The translations under genes and the position numbers were made by a program. The notes below the pieces were generated by a model, which had not been told where the DNA came from, did no database searches, and was given only the letters and a program-made list of their open reading frames with translations. Positions 1-8,991 of a stretch of DNA of 64,000 nt are shown in pieces; within the stretch, counting starts at the first letter, position 1, and each line of letters opens with the position of its first letter. This stretch comes from an uncultured Lachnospiraceae bacterium (GTDB lineage: Bacteria; Bacillota; Clostridia; Lachnospirales; Lachnospiraceae). The stretch spans positions 20,003 to 84,002 of the forward strand of contig URPH01000008.1 in the NCBI GenBank assembly GCA_900549665.1, in the 5' to 3' direction.

Positions 1-805
1 AATCTGATATCCGGATATGCCGATTTTGCAAAAAAAGAAGCTTCTTCTTTCTCCTTAAGCCGGAAAGCATCAGATAATGGCAGTTTTTCCGGAAAACGAT
101 TTTATCCGGCCAGACATCCTCAGAGCAGTCGATCACATAATCGCAAAATGCCAGTTCTTTATAATTTCCGGTCCTCGTGATCACAAGTCCCTGCTCCTCC
201 CACGCATCCCGGTACAGCTCCACAAAGCTCTCCGGTCTGTCACTGACGATCATCAGGGCATTGATCCGGTCAAGCTTTTTCCTGAGAAGTCCGATCCAGA
301 TTTTATAATTGATAAGATTTCCGTCGATCAGACCAATGACCGTATTTTTTTCATACCGGATATGATCTAAAAAGTGGGAAACGCAAAGGGCATAAACCGT
401 TTCCGGTTTTTTGTTTTTATCGCATGAAAAATACAGCTGCGGTCTGCTCCCAAGCTTCTTAGTGAGCCGTTCCACAAACTGTTTCCGTTTAAAATCCATT
501 ATTTTTGCAGCAATCCAACTTGTCCTGCCCTGTCTTTTTCCATTTTGCCCGGCTGCTCTTTTATTTTGGCCGCCCGGCCTTCTGTTGCGCCCATCTTTTT
601 CTCTTTTATGCTGCCATTGCAATGCGGCATCTGTTCGCGTATCCACTGCACAATCCAACACATAAATGCAAACAAGCTCCTCTTCCCCCTTATCATAACA
701 TTCGCGCCTGTCCTCTTTATACGAAAAAAGACACGCTCTCTTTATTTGTGAAAAAAAAGAATCCCCTGGCACAGATTCAGCAACAAAACATAGATACCAT
801 TCCAT
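1..805 (-). CDS. hypothetical protein, C-terminus cut by window edge
   Basis: A minus-strand frame runs open from an ATG at 805 to the left edge, so at least 268 residues are present and the stop lies outside. The first 65 residues look folded (begins MEWYLCFVAES). A Lys/Arg/Gly/Gln-rich, probably disordered linker follows at about residues 66-98, then a second folded part beginning near residue 103 (MDFKRKQFVERL) with alternating hydrophobic segments. The start has only a weak purine-rich site (GATGAAAG). An internal ATG at 499 is an alternative start, but the frame upstream is open and protein-like. The gene begins 47 bases after dusB on the same strand, so cotranscription is likely. I do not recognise the family, and no catalytic motif is evident. 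Confidence 0.6.
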   Translation of the reverse strand, partial: MEWYLCFVAESVPGDSFFSQIKRACLFSYKEDRRECYDKGEEELVCIYVLDCAVDTRTDAALQWQHKREKDGRNRRPGGQNKRAAGQNGKRQGRTSWIAAKIMDFKRKQFVERLTKKLGSRPQLYFSCDKNKKPETVYALCVSHFLDHIRYEKNTVIGLIDGNLINYKIWIGLLRKKLDRINALMIVSDRPESFVELYRDAWEEQGLVITRTGNYKELAFCDYVIDCSEDVWPDKIVFRKNCHYLMLSGLRRKKKLLFLQNRHIRISD

Positions 806-852
806 GCTTTCATCTTATGCGGGAATTCCTTTTTTATTCATAAATATTCTGT

Positions 853-1827
853 TTATTCATAATGCTGCAGCAGTTTTACCACGCTGTCCACAAGCTCATC
901 CATGCTCTCCATCTGATTGATCGCATTGCGGAATTTGGAAGAACCCGGAAGCCCGGTCGTATACCATGCGATGTGCTTTCGCATCTCACGGACCGCGATA
1001 TATTCTCCTTTATATTCCTCCATCAGACGTGCGTGCTGCAAGATCGTATCACAGATTTCTCTGGCGCTCACCGGTTCCGGTTCCACTCCGTTTTCCAGAT
1101 ATTCTTCAATGCGGTGAAAAATCCACGGATTGCCCTGGGCTGCCCTTCCGACCATAATGCCGTCGCAGCCGGTCTCATCCATCATGGCTTTGGCGCTTTT
1201 CCCATCCACAATGTCACCATTGCCGATGACCGGAATGGAAACAGCTTCTTTGACCTGCCTGATAATATCCCAGTCGGCTTTTCCGCTGTAATACTGCTCT
1301 CTCGTCCTGCCATGCACCGCAACCGCCGCAACGCCGCTGGCCTCGGCGATTTTTGCCATTTCAACGGCATTGATATGAGCATCGTCAAAGCCCTTCCGGA
1401 TTTTGACGGTAACCGGCTTTTTCGTGCCCTTTACAACCGCTTTCATGACAGCCTCCGCCTTTTTGGGGTCCTTCATAAGCGCAGATCCTTCGCCATTGTT
1501 TACGACCTTGGGAACCGGACAGCCCATGTTGATATCCAGAATGGAAAAGGGCCGCTCCTCGATCTGCCCGGCAATCTCTCCCATCAGCTCCGGCTCACTT
1601 CCAAACAGCTGCAAAGACACCGGTATCTCCTGCGGATGAATACGCAAAAGCTCCTCTGTATTTTTATTTTTATAATGTATCGCCTTGGCGCTGACCATCT
1701 CCATGCAGATCAGTCCGACACCCTTTTGTCTGCACAGCAAACGAAATGGCAGGTCTGTTACGCCTGCCATGGGTGCCAGTATCACCGGGCTGTCAATGGT
1801 CACATTGCCGATGGTTAATTTTTTCAT
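853..1827 (-). CDS. dusB: tRNA-dihydrouridine synthase B
   Basis: This FMN-dependent enzyme reduces uridine to dihydrouridine in tRNA. The 324-residue length fits the DusB/NifR3 family. Visible family marks are the N-terminal APMAGVTDLPFR segment at about residues 18-29, the NMGCPVPKV catalytic loop at about 100-108 with the active-site Cys, VKIRKGFDD near 141-149, the HGRTREQYYSG phosphate-binding stretch, and GNGDI plus MVGRAAQGNPW for the flavin phosphate. The ATG at 1827 has an AAGGAATGTGAT upstream site. It lies downstream of birA and the small 1863-2237 gene in the same direction. In Firmicutes dusB commonly sits in such mixed housekeeping operons. Confidence 0.95.
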   Translation of the reverse strand: MKKLTIGNVTIDSPVILAPMAGVTDLPFRLLCRQKGVGLICMEMVSAKAIHYKNKNTEELLRIHPQEIPVSLQLFGSEPELMGEIAGQIEERPFSILDINMGCPVPKVVNNGEGSALMKDPKKAEAVMKAVVKGTKKPVTVKIRKGFDDAHINAVEMAKIAEASGVAAVAVHGRTREQYYSGKADWDIIRQVKEAVSIPVIGNGDIVDGKSAKAMMDETGCDGIMVGRAAQGNPWIFHRIEEYLENGVEPEPVSAREICDTILQHARLMEEYKGEYIAVREMRKHIAWYTTGLPGSSKFRNAINQMESMDELVDSVVKLLQHYE

Positions 1828-1862
1828 ATCACATTCCTTTTACAATATTCAGGCCAGACGGA

Positions 1863-2237
1863 TCATTCCTCCCCGGCTGTCTCGATATCCTGTTTCAAAA
1901 TAAACACCTTATAAAACATACTGAGTGATTCAAACATTTCCTGACGCGTCCTTTTGATCTCTGCCACCATCAGTCCGGCTGAGATATCATCATACAAAAG
2001 ATCATCCTCCTCAGCCTCCGTCTCTATCGATATATCGCCATCCTCTTCAAAAACGATTTTGAAGATTCCGCCAACCTCCTGTGCAAACAGGACGCTGATC
2101 ACATGCAGCTCTTCCTTCATGGACTGCGGTATTTTATCAAAATTTTTATTGAAAAAATATTTCATTTTATATTTATTGGCGGCACACAAAACCATTCTGC
2201 CGTCTTTTAATCTGCCATCTTCTTTTTGTTCTGACAT
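1863..2237 (-). CDS. conserved small acidic protein (DUF6145-like)
   Basis: A 124-residue acidic protein with no recognised catalytic motif. The chosen ATG at 2237 (MSEQKEDGRL) follows an AGAAAGAGAGA ribosome binding site. A frame extension upstream to 2282 is possible but lacks a good site. The middle part (AANKYKMKYFFN, then a segment on internal hydrophobic strands) and the acidic stretch near residues 80-92 (EEDGDISIETEAEEDD) resemble a Lachnospiraceae family found beside birA and dusB. I recall this as DUF6145, but that name is from memory. Its position between birA and dusB suggests a shared operon, which says little about function. Confidence 0.75.
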   Translation of the reverse strand: MSEQKEDGRLKDGRMVLCAANKYKMKYFFNKNFDKIPQSMKEELHVISVLFAQEVGGIFKIVFEEDGDISIETEAEEDDLLYDDISAGLMVAEIKRTRQEMFESLSMFYKVFILKQDIETAGEE

Positions 2238-2296
2238 ACAAATCTCTCTTTCTTTTTTACAGCCTTTTGCACACCGGCTCATTTATGCAGATGCGT

Positions 2297-3277
2297 CTAT
2301 ACATATCCGTAAACGCCGCGCACGCTGACCTCTCCGGCATAGACCTTTTCGATCGTCTTGTCCTCTTTTTCAACGATAAGCTGTCCCAGATTGTCAATTC
2401 CCCTGGCGATCCCCTGAAATTCATGCTGCGGGTCCAGTACACGGACCTCTGTATTGCAGTTTACCAGAATCTGATTGTAATCATCCAAAAGCAGGGACAG
2501 ATCACCGGTCTTTAAAAACTTTTCATAATAGTTTTCAAAATATTCCATGGTCTTTGCTATGATCGGAGCGCGCAGGACGGTTTCCTGTTTTTCCATACAA
2601 AGTGAAGTTGCCGTCGTGCGGATATCCTCCGGAAATTCCCTGATATTGACGTTGATGCCCGTTCCGATCACGACATACTGGATATATCCGGTCTCGGCGC
2701 TCATCTCGGTGAGAATACCGCAGATCTTTCTGCCATGGATCACAACATCATTGGGCCATTTGATCTCAACCTGCAGATCACAGACCTCCTGTACTGCCTT
2801 TGCAACCGCCAGGGCCTGGATCAAAGTTACCATAGGCGCAAGATCCGGCTGGTAATCGGGTCTCAATCCCAGTGACATATAAATATTGGTATCAGGCGGT
2901 GACTGCCAGCTGCGGCCTCTTCTGCCGCGTCCCTGGGTCTGCTGCCCTCCTACGACCAGCACGCCTTCCTTTGCCCCGTCCTCCAAAAGCTTTTTTACAT
3001 CGAGGTTGGTGGATGCGGTGATGTCTTTGTAATAAACCTCTTTTCCGATCCATTTGGTGTGCATCCGGCTCTCGATCTCATTTTGCGTCAGCACATCCTT
3101 CTGGCCTGCCAGATGATATCCCTTGTTGGGAACGGCCTCTATATCATATCCGCTTTCTTTTAATTGCTTGATGGCCTTCCAGACAGCTGTACGTGACACA
3201 CCAAAACGGTCACACAGCTCCTGACCGGAAATATAGCCATCCTGTTCTCTGAGAAGTGTCAGTATTTCAGATTTCAT
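2297..3277 (-). CDS. birA: bifunctional biotin ligase / biotin operon repressor
   Basis: BirA attaches biotin to carboxylase carrier proteins through biotinyl-AMP and, in the long form, represses biotin genes. The 326-residue protein has an N-terminal winged helix (residues about 1-60, LCDRFGVSRTAVWKAIKQL), so it is the regulatory class. The ligase domain carries the adenylate-binding loop GRGRRGRSWQSP near residue 116, KWPNDV near 169, and GIGTGINVN-type sequence near 206. A C-terminal SH3-like domain completes it. The start overlaps the argF stop by 4 bases (ATGA), so the two are translationally coupled. Confidence 0.95.
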   Translation of the reverse strand: MKSEILTLLREQDGYISGQELCDRFGVSRTAVWKAIKQLKESGYDIEAVPNKGYHLAGQKDVLTQNEIESRMHTKWIGKEVYYKDITASTNLDVKKLLEDGAKEGVLVVGGQQTQGRGRRGRSWQSPPDTNIYMSLGLRPDYQPDLAPMVTLIQALAVAKAVQEVCDLQVEIKWPNDVVIHGRKICGILTEMSAETGYIQYVVIGTGINVNIREFPEDIRTTATSLCMEKQETVLRAPIIAKTMEYFENYYEKFLKTGDLSLLLDDYNQILVNCNTEVRVLDPQHEFQGIARGIDNLGQLIVEKEDKTIEKVYAGEVSVRGVYGYV

Positions 3278-4278
3278 TCTCCCAGTTTTACCCCCAGTGT
3301 TGCAGCCATAACAGCTTTGATGGTATGCATACGGTTTTCTGCCTCATCAAATACAACTGACTGTGAGGATTCAAATACTTCGTCCGTTACTTCCATTTCT
3401 GTCACGCCAAAACGCTCGGCGATCTGTGCGCCGATCTCGGTCTTTACATCATGGAAAGCAGGCAGGCAGTGCATAAATACAGCTGTATCCCCGGCATTTT
3501 TCATAATATCGGCTGTCACGCGGTAAGGTGACAGATCTTTGATACGTTTTTCCCATACCTCGTCCGGTTCGCCCATGGATACCCATACATCTGTATAAAC
3601 AACATCTGCATTTTTGGTTCCTTCCATGGCATCCTCGGTCAGGGTAATGGTCGCTCCGGTCTCCCTGGCGATCGCTTCACAGGTTGCAACAAGCTCTGCA
3701 TTGGGGAAATATTCCCTGGGAGCACATGCCACAAAATGCATACCCATCTTGGCACAGGTAACCATCCAGGAATTGCCCATGTTGTAACGGGCGTCACCCA
3801 TATAAGCCACGGTCTTTCCCTTCAGCTCGCCCAAATGTTCTCTGATCGTCAAAAGATCTGCCAGCATCTGTGTCGGATGAAATTCATTGGTCAGTCCGTT
3901 CCATACCGGCACACCGGCATATTTTGCAAGCTCTTCTACAATGTCCTGTCCAAATCCACGGTATTCGATTCCTTCATACATACGGCCAAGCACTCTTGCA
4001 GTATCAGCGATACTCTCTTTTTTGCCGATCTGTGAACCCTTGGGATCCAGATAAGTGGTTCCCATTCCGAGATCATGTGCGGCCACTTCAAAAGAGCAGC
4101 GGGTACGGGTACTTGTCTTTTCAAAAATCAAGGCAACATTTTTCCCTCTCAGACAGTCCATCGGAATGCCTTTTTTCTTTTTATCTTTCAACTCAGCGGC
4201 AAGATCCAGAAGATAGGTGATCTCCTCCGGTGTATAGTCCAACAGCTTTAAAAAATTGCGTCCTTTCAAATCTACCAT
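3274..4278 (-). CDS. argF: ornithine carbamoyltransferase
   Basis: It catalyses carbamoyl phosphate plus ornithine to citrulline in arginine synthesis, or the reverse in arginine catabolism. The carbamoyl-phosphate motif FEKTSTRTRCSFE (about residues 52-64), the HPTQMLADL segment and the MHCLPAFHD ornithine loop near residue 268 are all intact. I prefer the ATG at 4278, 11 bases after AGGAGG. A TTG at 4284 would be only 5 bases from the same site. The neighbour downstream is birA with a 4-base overlap. No other arg genes lie here, so the biosynthetic or catabolic direction cannot be decided. carB, which makes its substrate, lies 43 kb away in the window. Confidence 0.95.
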   Translation of the reverse strand: MVDLKGRNFLKLLDYTPEEITYLLDLAAELKDKKKKGIPMDCLRGKNVALIFEKTSTRTRCSFEVAAHDLGMGTTYLDPKGSQIGKKESIADTARVLGRMYEGIEYRGFGQDIVEELAKYAGVPVWNGLTNEFHPTQMLADLLTIREHLGELKGKTVAYMGDARYNMGNSWMVTCAKMGMHFVACAPREYFPNAELVATCEAIARETGATITLTEDAMEGTKNADVVYTDVWVSMGEPDEVWEKRIKDLSPYRVTADIMKNAGDTAVFMHCLPAFHDVKTEIGAQIAERFGVTEMEVTDEVFESSQSVVFDEAENRMHTIKAVMAATLGVKLGE

Positions 4279-4390
4279 AACCAATTATGCCTCCTGTATG
4301 TCATATTCCTACTATTTTCTCGTTCTGATAACTTTTTTCTGCGTCCATTGAAGCTTTTCTATGCTTATCTTAATGGATTTATCCGTAAAA

Positions 4391-4421
4391 TGCAAGAAAA
4401 GGGGCTCATATAAGCCCCTTT
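4391..4421 (-). terminator. terminator after SPFH gene
   Basis: A perfect 9-bp stem (AAAGGGGCT / AGCCCCTTT) with a 6-base loop, followed on the minus strand by TTTTCTTG. It lies 33 bases past the stop of the SPFH gene. Confidence 0.75.
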
Positions 4422-4453
4422 GCCAATCTGTATACTTCATTTCCCGATGCTTT

Positions 4454-5386
4454 TTATTTGTCTGCGGTAAGTACTTCCTTGATGCTGGTAGCAAGACCTG
4501 CAACGCCCTGAATATCGGACGGGATAATGATCTTGGTTGCCTTGCCGTCTGCTGCCTTGCCAAATGCTTCCAGGCTCTTGAGCTGTAAAACAGCCTCATC
4601 AGCACCTGCTTCCTTGAGCATCCGGATACCGTCTGCAGTAGCCTGCTGTACTTTCATGATGGCTTCTGCCTGACCTTCTGCTTCGCGGATCATCTTTTCT
4701 TTCTGTGCCTCTGCACGAAGGATGGCTGCTTCTTTTTCAGCCTGTGCTTCCAGAATAGCAGATTCCTTCTGACCTTCTGCTACGAGGACAGTGGATTTCT
4801 TTTCACCTTCCGCACGAAGAATGGCTTCACGACGTTCACGCTCTGCCTTCATCTGTTTTTCCATGGCATCCTGAATGCCTGCCGGAGGAATGATATTTTT
4901 TAACTCAACACGGTTGATCTTGATACCCCAGGGATCGGTTGCAACATCCAGTGTGGTACTCATCTTGGAGTTGATAACCTCTCTGGAATTTAAGGTCTGG
5001 TCAAGCTCCATATCACCGATGATATTACGAAGTGTGGTAGCCGTCAGGTTTTCAATCGCCATGATCGGATTTTCCACACCGTATGCATAAAGCTTGGGAT
5101 CTGTGATCTGGAAAAATACGATCGTATCGATCCGCATTGTTACGTTATCCTTGGTGATAACCGGCTGCGGCGCAAAGTCAACAACCTGCTCTTTTAATAA
5201 AACCTTTTTGGCGATCTTGTCAAAGAAAGGCATCTTGAAATGCATACCAACACTCCATGTGCCCTGATAAGCTCCCAGACGCTCCACAACATATGCATGA
5301 GCCTGCGGAACAACCTTGATACACGATACAAAAAGCCAAATAACAATTACCAGTAAAATAATAATTCCTGTAATAAGTCCACCCAT
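4454..5386 (-). CDS. SPFH/Band 7 (stomatin-like) membrane protein
   Basis: A flotillin/stomatin-type protein that probably forms large oligomers at the cell membrane and affects membrane domain organisation. Residues 1-20 form a single N-terminal membrane anchor (LITGIIILLVIVIWL). The SPFH domain spans about 25-190 (ending KAERERREAILRAEG). A long charged coiled coil rich in Ala/Glu/Lys repeats follows (about 190-265), then a C-terminal oligomerisation segment. Its ATG overlaps the stop of the NfeD gene (TAATG). NfeD-stomatin gene pairs are a well-known conserved operon. Substrates or partners cannot be read from the sequence. Confidence 0.93.
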   Translation of the reverse strand: MGGLITGIIILLVIVIWLFVSCIKVVPQAHAYVVERLGAYQGTWSVGMHFKMPFFDKIAKKVLLKEQVVDFAPQPVITKDNVTMRIDTIVFFQITDPKLYAYGVENPIMAIENLTATTLRNIIGDMELDQTLNSREVINSKMSTTLDVATDPWGIKINRVELKNIIPPAGIQDAMEKQMKAERERREAILRAEGEKKSTVLVAEGQKESAILEAQAEKEAAILRAEAQKEKMIREAEGQAEAIMKVQQATADGIRMLKEAGADEAVLQLKSLEAFGKAADGKATKIIIPSDIQGVAGLATSIKEVLTADK

Positions 5387-5847
5387 TAGTTTTCCTCTTT
5401 TCTTTCTTCTACGATTAATTTTACTCCACTAACTGCCCGAATGATCACGACCGTTCCGATCGGCAGTTTCTGACCATCCTGCACCGTCCGGGCGCTCCAT
5501 TCCTTTCCACCTGTCGTAACACGGCCAACTCCCTGCAGATTATCTATTTCACTGACAACAATAGCCTGGGACCCGATCATACCTTCTACATTTGTGCGGA
5601 TGCGTTCCTTGTTGAAATACTTGACGGCAACCGGTCTTGTAAAAAACAGCAGGACCAGAGATACCACAAGTCCGACAACCAGCTGGAGCGCAAAAGGTAC
5701 ATGAAACAATGCCAACACAAATGCCACCAAAGCTCCACCGGCAAACCATATCGAAGTAAGACCCATGGTAATGATCTCAACGCCTATCATAACAACCAGT
5801 ACGATCAGCCAGAAAAAAATGGCCGACATGCCAAACACTGTAATCAT
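5386..5847 (-). CDS. NfeD family membrane protein
   Basis: A 153-residue short NfeD. About four hydrophobic segments occupy residues 1-75, followed by a C-terminal soluble OB-fold domain (about 85-150, including GMIGSQAIVVSEIDN and GRVTTGGKEWSARTVQDG). Members act with the stomatin encoded immediately downstream, probably to organise membrane microdomains or control its assembly. The serine-protease (ClpP-like) domain of long NfeD proteins is absent, as usual for this short class. The start at 5847 follows an AAAGGAGAATT site. Its stop overlaps the next ATG by one base. Confidence 0.92.
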   Translation of the reverse strand: MITVFGMSAIFFWLIVLVVMIGVEIITMGLTSIWFAGGALVAFVLALFHVPFALQLVVGLVVSLVLLFFTRPVAVKYFNKERIRTNVEGMIGSQAIVVSEIDNLQGVGRVTTGGKEWSARTVQDGQKLPIGTVVIIRAVSGVKLIVEERKEEN

Positions 5848-5930
5848 CGTAATTCTCCTTTCTTCACAATGATAACTTCATTCTACAACATTCTGCCATA
5901 AGTTTCAATGAAAAGCCGTCAAAGTCAATA

Positions 5931-5986
5931 ATAAAAAACAGCCCGCCCGGACATCATGTATGTTTTCATCCATGCTCCGGTCAGGC
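5931..5986 (-). terminator. terminator after SleB-like gene
   Basis: An imperfect GC-rich stem (GGCCTGACCGGAGCATG pairing with CATGATGTCCGGGCGGGCT) followed on the minus strand by TGTTTTTTATT. It is 20 bases past the hydrolase stop. Confidence 0.7.
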
Positions 5987-6006
5987 CGTCAGTCATTCAT
6001 TCAATT

Positions 6007-7125
6007 TTAATAAAATACGTGAGAACCGATCACAATACCGGCAGCTTTGCCAACTCTTCCAAAATGAGTAGCTCCGCCAACATTGGTTTCTCCGTTGATC
6101 GCTGCCTGAGCCGCCTTCACACAGGATGCCTTGGCACCTCTGGCTGCAATGGAAGCTACGATTCCGTTGGTTGCCGGAGGGAACTGTCCCGGCTGTGTGA
6201 TAACACCGGAAACGGTATTGGGATATCCGCCGCTTCTGACACGGTTCATAACAACCGCACCGACTGCAAGCTGTCCCTCATAGGACTGTGTTCCCGCCTC
6301 AGCCTGAATAAGAGCTGCAAGCAACGCTGTCTCTGATATACTTGAGGGTACGGCCCCGCGGTTTTTACTGAGCTTCTTCAACTCCTCTGCACGCTCTTCA
6401 TCCTCGATCTCCTGAGAGGTCTTTCCCTTTTCGGTTGTAAATTCAACAGATGCATATTCTGCGGAAATATAACCGACGGTATCATCATCCACCTTGACAC
6501 CGATCCAGCCATCAAGCTCTTCGGCTACAACAAAGCTGTCACCCTTTTTGGAAAGCTTATAAACACCGGCATTTTCATCTGCTTCCTTGCGCACACGCAA
6601 AGCATCGGCTGAAATAGTTGCCTTTAAAGTACCGGTCTCTGCAATTTTATCCTCTGCCTCCTGTCCGAAATACAGGTAGTCATTGCTAACCCATCCGATC
6701 AGGTTGCCGCTTGAGATCTTAGTCCATCCGTCTGCCTGTTCAAGCATTGTACCGCTGCAGTTTTTGAACAGCTTTCCGGCCTTGGCCGCATCTTCATTGG
6801 GCTCTTCCCTGACATTGACGCTGTCTGCGACTTTGGCAAATACAGCATTGCTGCTTACTGTCTCCTCGACTTCTTCCTCTTCCTCGACAACCTCAACCTC
6901 GATTTCCACAGGCTCACTGAGTGCTACCACCGACTCTTTGTCAAACGCTCCGGCAGCAAGCCGTACACTGACTTCACTCCAAAATTTTGCGTCATCCGTT
7001 TCATTAGCCGATTCATTCTGCAGAATCGGAAGCTCTGTTGCACTGACATTTTGAAACGGTATCAACACCAATATGATTGCAAGGAAAAGAGTATAACATA
7101 AACTCCTGCTACTTTTTGTTCCCAT
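6007..7125 (-). CDS. secreted SH3-domain cell-wall hydrolase (SleB/CwlJ-like)
   Basis: An exported cell-wall hydrolase. A signal peptide (residues about 1-32, LFLAIILVLIPFQNVSA) is followed by an acidic Val/Glu linker (about 75-95), two bacterial SH3 domains (about 100-160, VADSVNVREEPN, and 170-225, ISADALRVRKEAD), and a C-terminal Hydrolase_2 domain (about 262-372) with the E in LIQAEAG and the AVGAVVMNRV motif of SleB-type lytic enzymes. The ATG at 7125 sits 5 bases after GGAGG. Such proteins cleave cortex or vegetative peptidoglycan in spore formers. The SH3 pair suggests wall binding, but spore specificity is not shown. Confidence 0.9.
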   Translation of the reverse strand: MGTKSSRSLCYTLFLAIILVLIPFQNVSATELPILQNESANETDDAKFWSEVSVRLAAGAFDKESVVALSEPVEIEVEVVEEEEEVEETVSSNAVFAKVADSVNVREEPNEDAAKAGKLFKNCSGTMLEQADGWTKISSGNLIGWVSNDYLYFGQEAEDKIAETGTLKATISADALRVRKEADENAGVYKLSKKGDSFVVAEELDGWIGVKVDDDTVGYISAEYASVEFTTEKGKTSQEIEDEERAEELKKLSKNRGAVPSSISETALLAALIQAEAGTQSYEGQLAVGAVVMNRVRSGGYPNTVSGVITQPGQFPPATNGIVASIAARGAKASCVKAAQAAINGETNVGGATHFGRVGKAAGIVIGSHVFY

Positions 7126-7241
7126 GTAATCCTCCACCACATAAAGTTTATTACAAATGTTTCATTTTTATGTATAAATGTTACAAAAGTGTTAAAACGA
7201 ATTTTGGTTATCGTAGCAGATTTCTTCATATTTGTCAAATT

Positions 7242-8045
7242 TTACATATTTCGGGACTTTTCCACGCATGCTTTCTGGGCCTCGATCACGCTGCTTCTGA
7301 AGCCTTTTTGCTCTAAAATCCGGACTGCTTCTATGGTCGTTCCGCCGGGTGAGCATACCATATCCTTAAGCTGTGCCGGATGCATTCCGGTCTCAAGCAC
7401 CATCTTGGCACTTCCGAGCACAGACTGGGCTGCAAATTCGTAGGCAAGCTTTCTTGGCATACCGTCTGCTACGGCTGCATCTGCCATTGCCTCTATAAAC
7501 ATAAAAACATACGCTGGTGAGCTGCCGCTAACTCCTACTACGGTGTCCATCAGATTTTCTGCCACTTCATCGGCTCTTCCAAAGCTGTTTAAAAGCTTCA
7601 TGACCGCTTCTTTTTCATCTGCCGTGACTGCCTTTGCAAAGCACACACCCGTACAGCCTTCCAAAACCAGAGCCGGTGTATTGGGCATGCATCTTACCAG
7701 CTTCATCTCCTGTACCTCTCTCTGGAAAAGACCGCAAAGCCACTCGATGCTCTTTCCGGGTGCGATACTGATCACAACTGTTTCCTTGCGCACATGATCC
7801 CTGATCTGTTCTATCACGGAAGGATACATCTGCGGTTTTACCGCAAGTACCAGATAATCCGCGTATTCCGCCACTTCCCGGTTGTCCATGGTGCCGGTAA
7901 TCTGATACGCATCCACGGCCTTTTGTACTGTTTCTTTTGTCCTTGCGGATCCCATAATATCCTTTGCATCCACAAGCTTGTTTTTGACTATTCCGCCGAT
8001 CATGGCAGTCGCCATATTTCCCAGTCCGATAAATCCAATTTTCAT
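7242..8045 (-). CDS. proC: pyrroline-5-carboxylate reductase
   Basis: The last step of proline synthesis: NAD(P)H reduction of pyrroline-5-carboxylate. The 267-residue protein has the Rossmann start MKIGFIGLGNMATAMIGG, the LAVKPQ segment near residue 68, the MPNTPALV motif near 120, and the C-terminal family signature around residues 218-245 (DMVCSPGGTTIEAV). All key parts are intact. It starts 2 bases after the stop of the upstream methyltransferase gene, so the pair is probably cotranscribed. No other proline genes are nearby. Confidence 0.95.
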   Translation of the reverse strand: MKIGFIGLGNMATAMIGGIVKNKLVDAKDIMGSARTKETVQKAVDAYQITGTMDNREVAEYADYLVLAVKPQMYPSVIEQIRDHVRKETVVISIAPGKSIEWLCGLFQREVQEMKLVRCMPNTPALVLEGCTGVCFAKAVTADEKEAVMKLLNSFGRADEVAENLMDTVVGVSGSSPAYVFMFIEAMADAAVADGMPRKLAYEFAAQSVLGSAKMVLETGMHPAQLKDMVCSPGGTTIEAVRILEQKGFRSSVIEAQKACVEKSRNM

Positions 8046-8046
8046 A

Positions 8047-8883
8047 TCAGTTCCTCCTCTGTCTTGCTGCTTCGTAAGTTAATAAGGTTGCTGCAATCGC
8101 AGCATTGAGTGATTCGACACTTCCAAGCATCGGGATCTTGATGTAAGCATCTGCTAACTCCGCCAGTGCATCCGTAAGCCCATTGCCTTCATTGCCGATC
8201 ATAAAAGCCACCGGTCCTTTATAATTTATCCGGTCATAATCATCCTTTCCCTTCAGGTGGGCTGCATATACCAGGACACCCTCTTTTTGTAAGGTCTGCA
8301 CGCTCAAAGCCAGATCCTTCTCATAAAAAAACGGCACGCGGTAGATACTCCCCATGGTGGCACGTATCGTCTTGGGATTGTAGATATCAACTGTTTTGTC
8401 ACTCATGATCACGCCGCTGATCCCGGCACCTTCACCGGCTCTTAGCATGGTTCCTAAATTGCCCGGATCCTGAATATCTTCCAAAATCAGATACAAGCCA
8501 TCCTGTTTATGCTTCTGCAGATTATCTTTTAAAGAATAAGTCAGATTTTCGACTACACACAGGATTCCCTGAGGTGTCTGTGTATCACTCATTTTCTTAA
8601 AAACATCGGTGCTGACAACCTCAATCGAAACCCCAGAAGAATACGGTTTCACCTTATCCTGAATTTCCTCTATCTTGTGGATCAGATCCGGACTAACCTC
8701 TTTATTTTGTATGTCTTTGTACAGAGTTTCTTCTATATATAGTTCACGGATCCGTTTTGTCGGAGTCTCTAAAAACATTTTTACGCCCTCTACCACAAAC
8801 AGTCCCTGTTTTCTTCGTTCTCTTGTCCGTGATAACAAAGCGATGGTATTTTTTATTTTTTTGTTGGATGATGATGTGATCAT
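8047..8883 (-). CDS. TrmH/SpoU family rRNA 2'-O-methyltransferase
   Basis: An AdoMet-dependent RNA ribose methyltransferase of the SPOUT superfamily, probably acting on 23S rRNA. An N-terminal RNA-binding substrate domain spans residues about 1-100 (LLSRTRERRKQGLFVVEGVKM). The SPOUT knot spans about 125-275 with LILEDIQDPGNLGTMLRAGEG, PVAFMIGNEGNGL and the SLNAAIAATLLTYE signature. The ATG at 8883 follows GAGGAAGGCT. A TTG extension to 8895 is less likely. Exact target nucleotide cannot be given. Confidence 0.9.
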   Translation of the reverse strand: MITSSSNKKIKNTIALLSRTRERRKQGLFVVEGVKMFLETPTKRIRELYIEETLYKDIQNKEVSPDLIHKIEEIQDKVKPYSSGVSIEVVSTDVFKKMSDTQTPQGILCVVENLTYSLKDNLQKHKQDGLYLILEDIQDPGNLGTMLRAGEGAGISGVIMSDKTVDIYNPKTIRATMGSIYRVPFFYEKDLALSVQTLQKEGVLVYAAHLKGKDDYDRINYKGPVAFMIGNEGNGLTDALAELADAYIKIPMLGSVESLNAAIAATLLTYEAARQRRN

Positions 8884-8912
8884 AGCCTTCCTCAACTAAA
8901 ACAATATAGATA

Positions 8913-8977
8913 CAAAAAGCCATCCTGCGGGATGCTCCACCAACACACTGATGGCAAACCGGCAGATATGGCTTTTA
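8913..8977 (-). terminator. terminator between pfkA and methyltransferase
   Basis: An outer stem AAAAGCCAT / ATGGCTTTT encloses smaller hairpins. On the minus strand it ends in CTTTTTGTAT, 15 bases past the pfkA stop. Confidence 0.65.
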
Positions 8978-8991
8978 TTTGGCTCTTTTAT

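Noticed and set aside
862..1818. Long plus-strand frame opposite dusB
   Set aside because: It is the antisense shadow of a clear, full-length dusB gene and has no ribosome site or protein-like motif.
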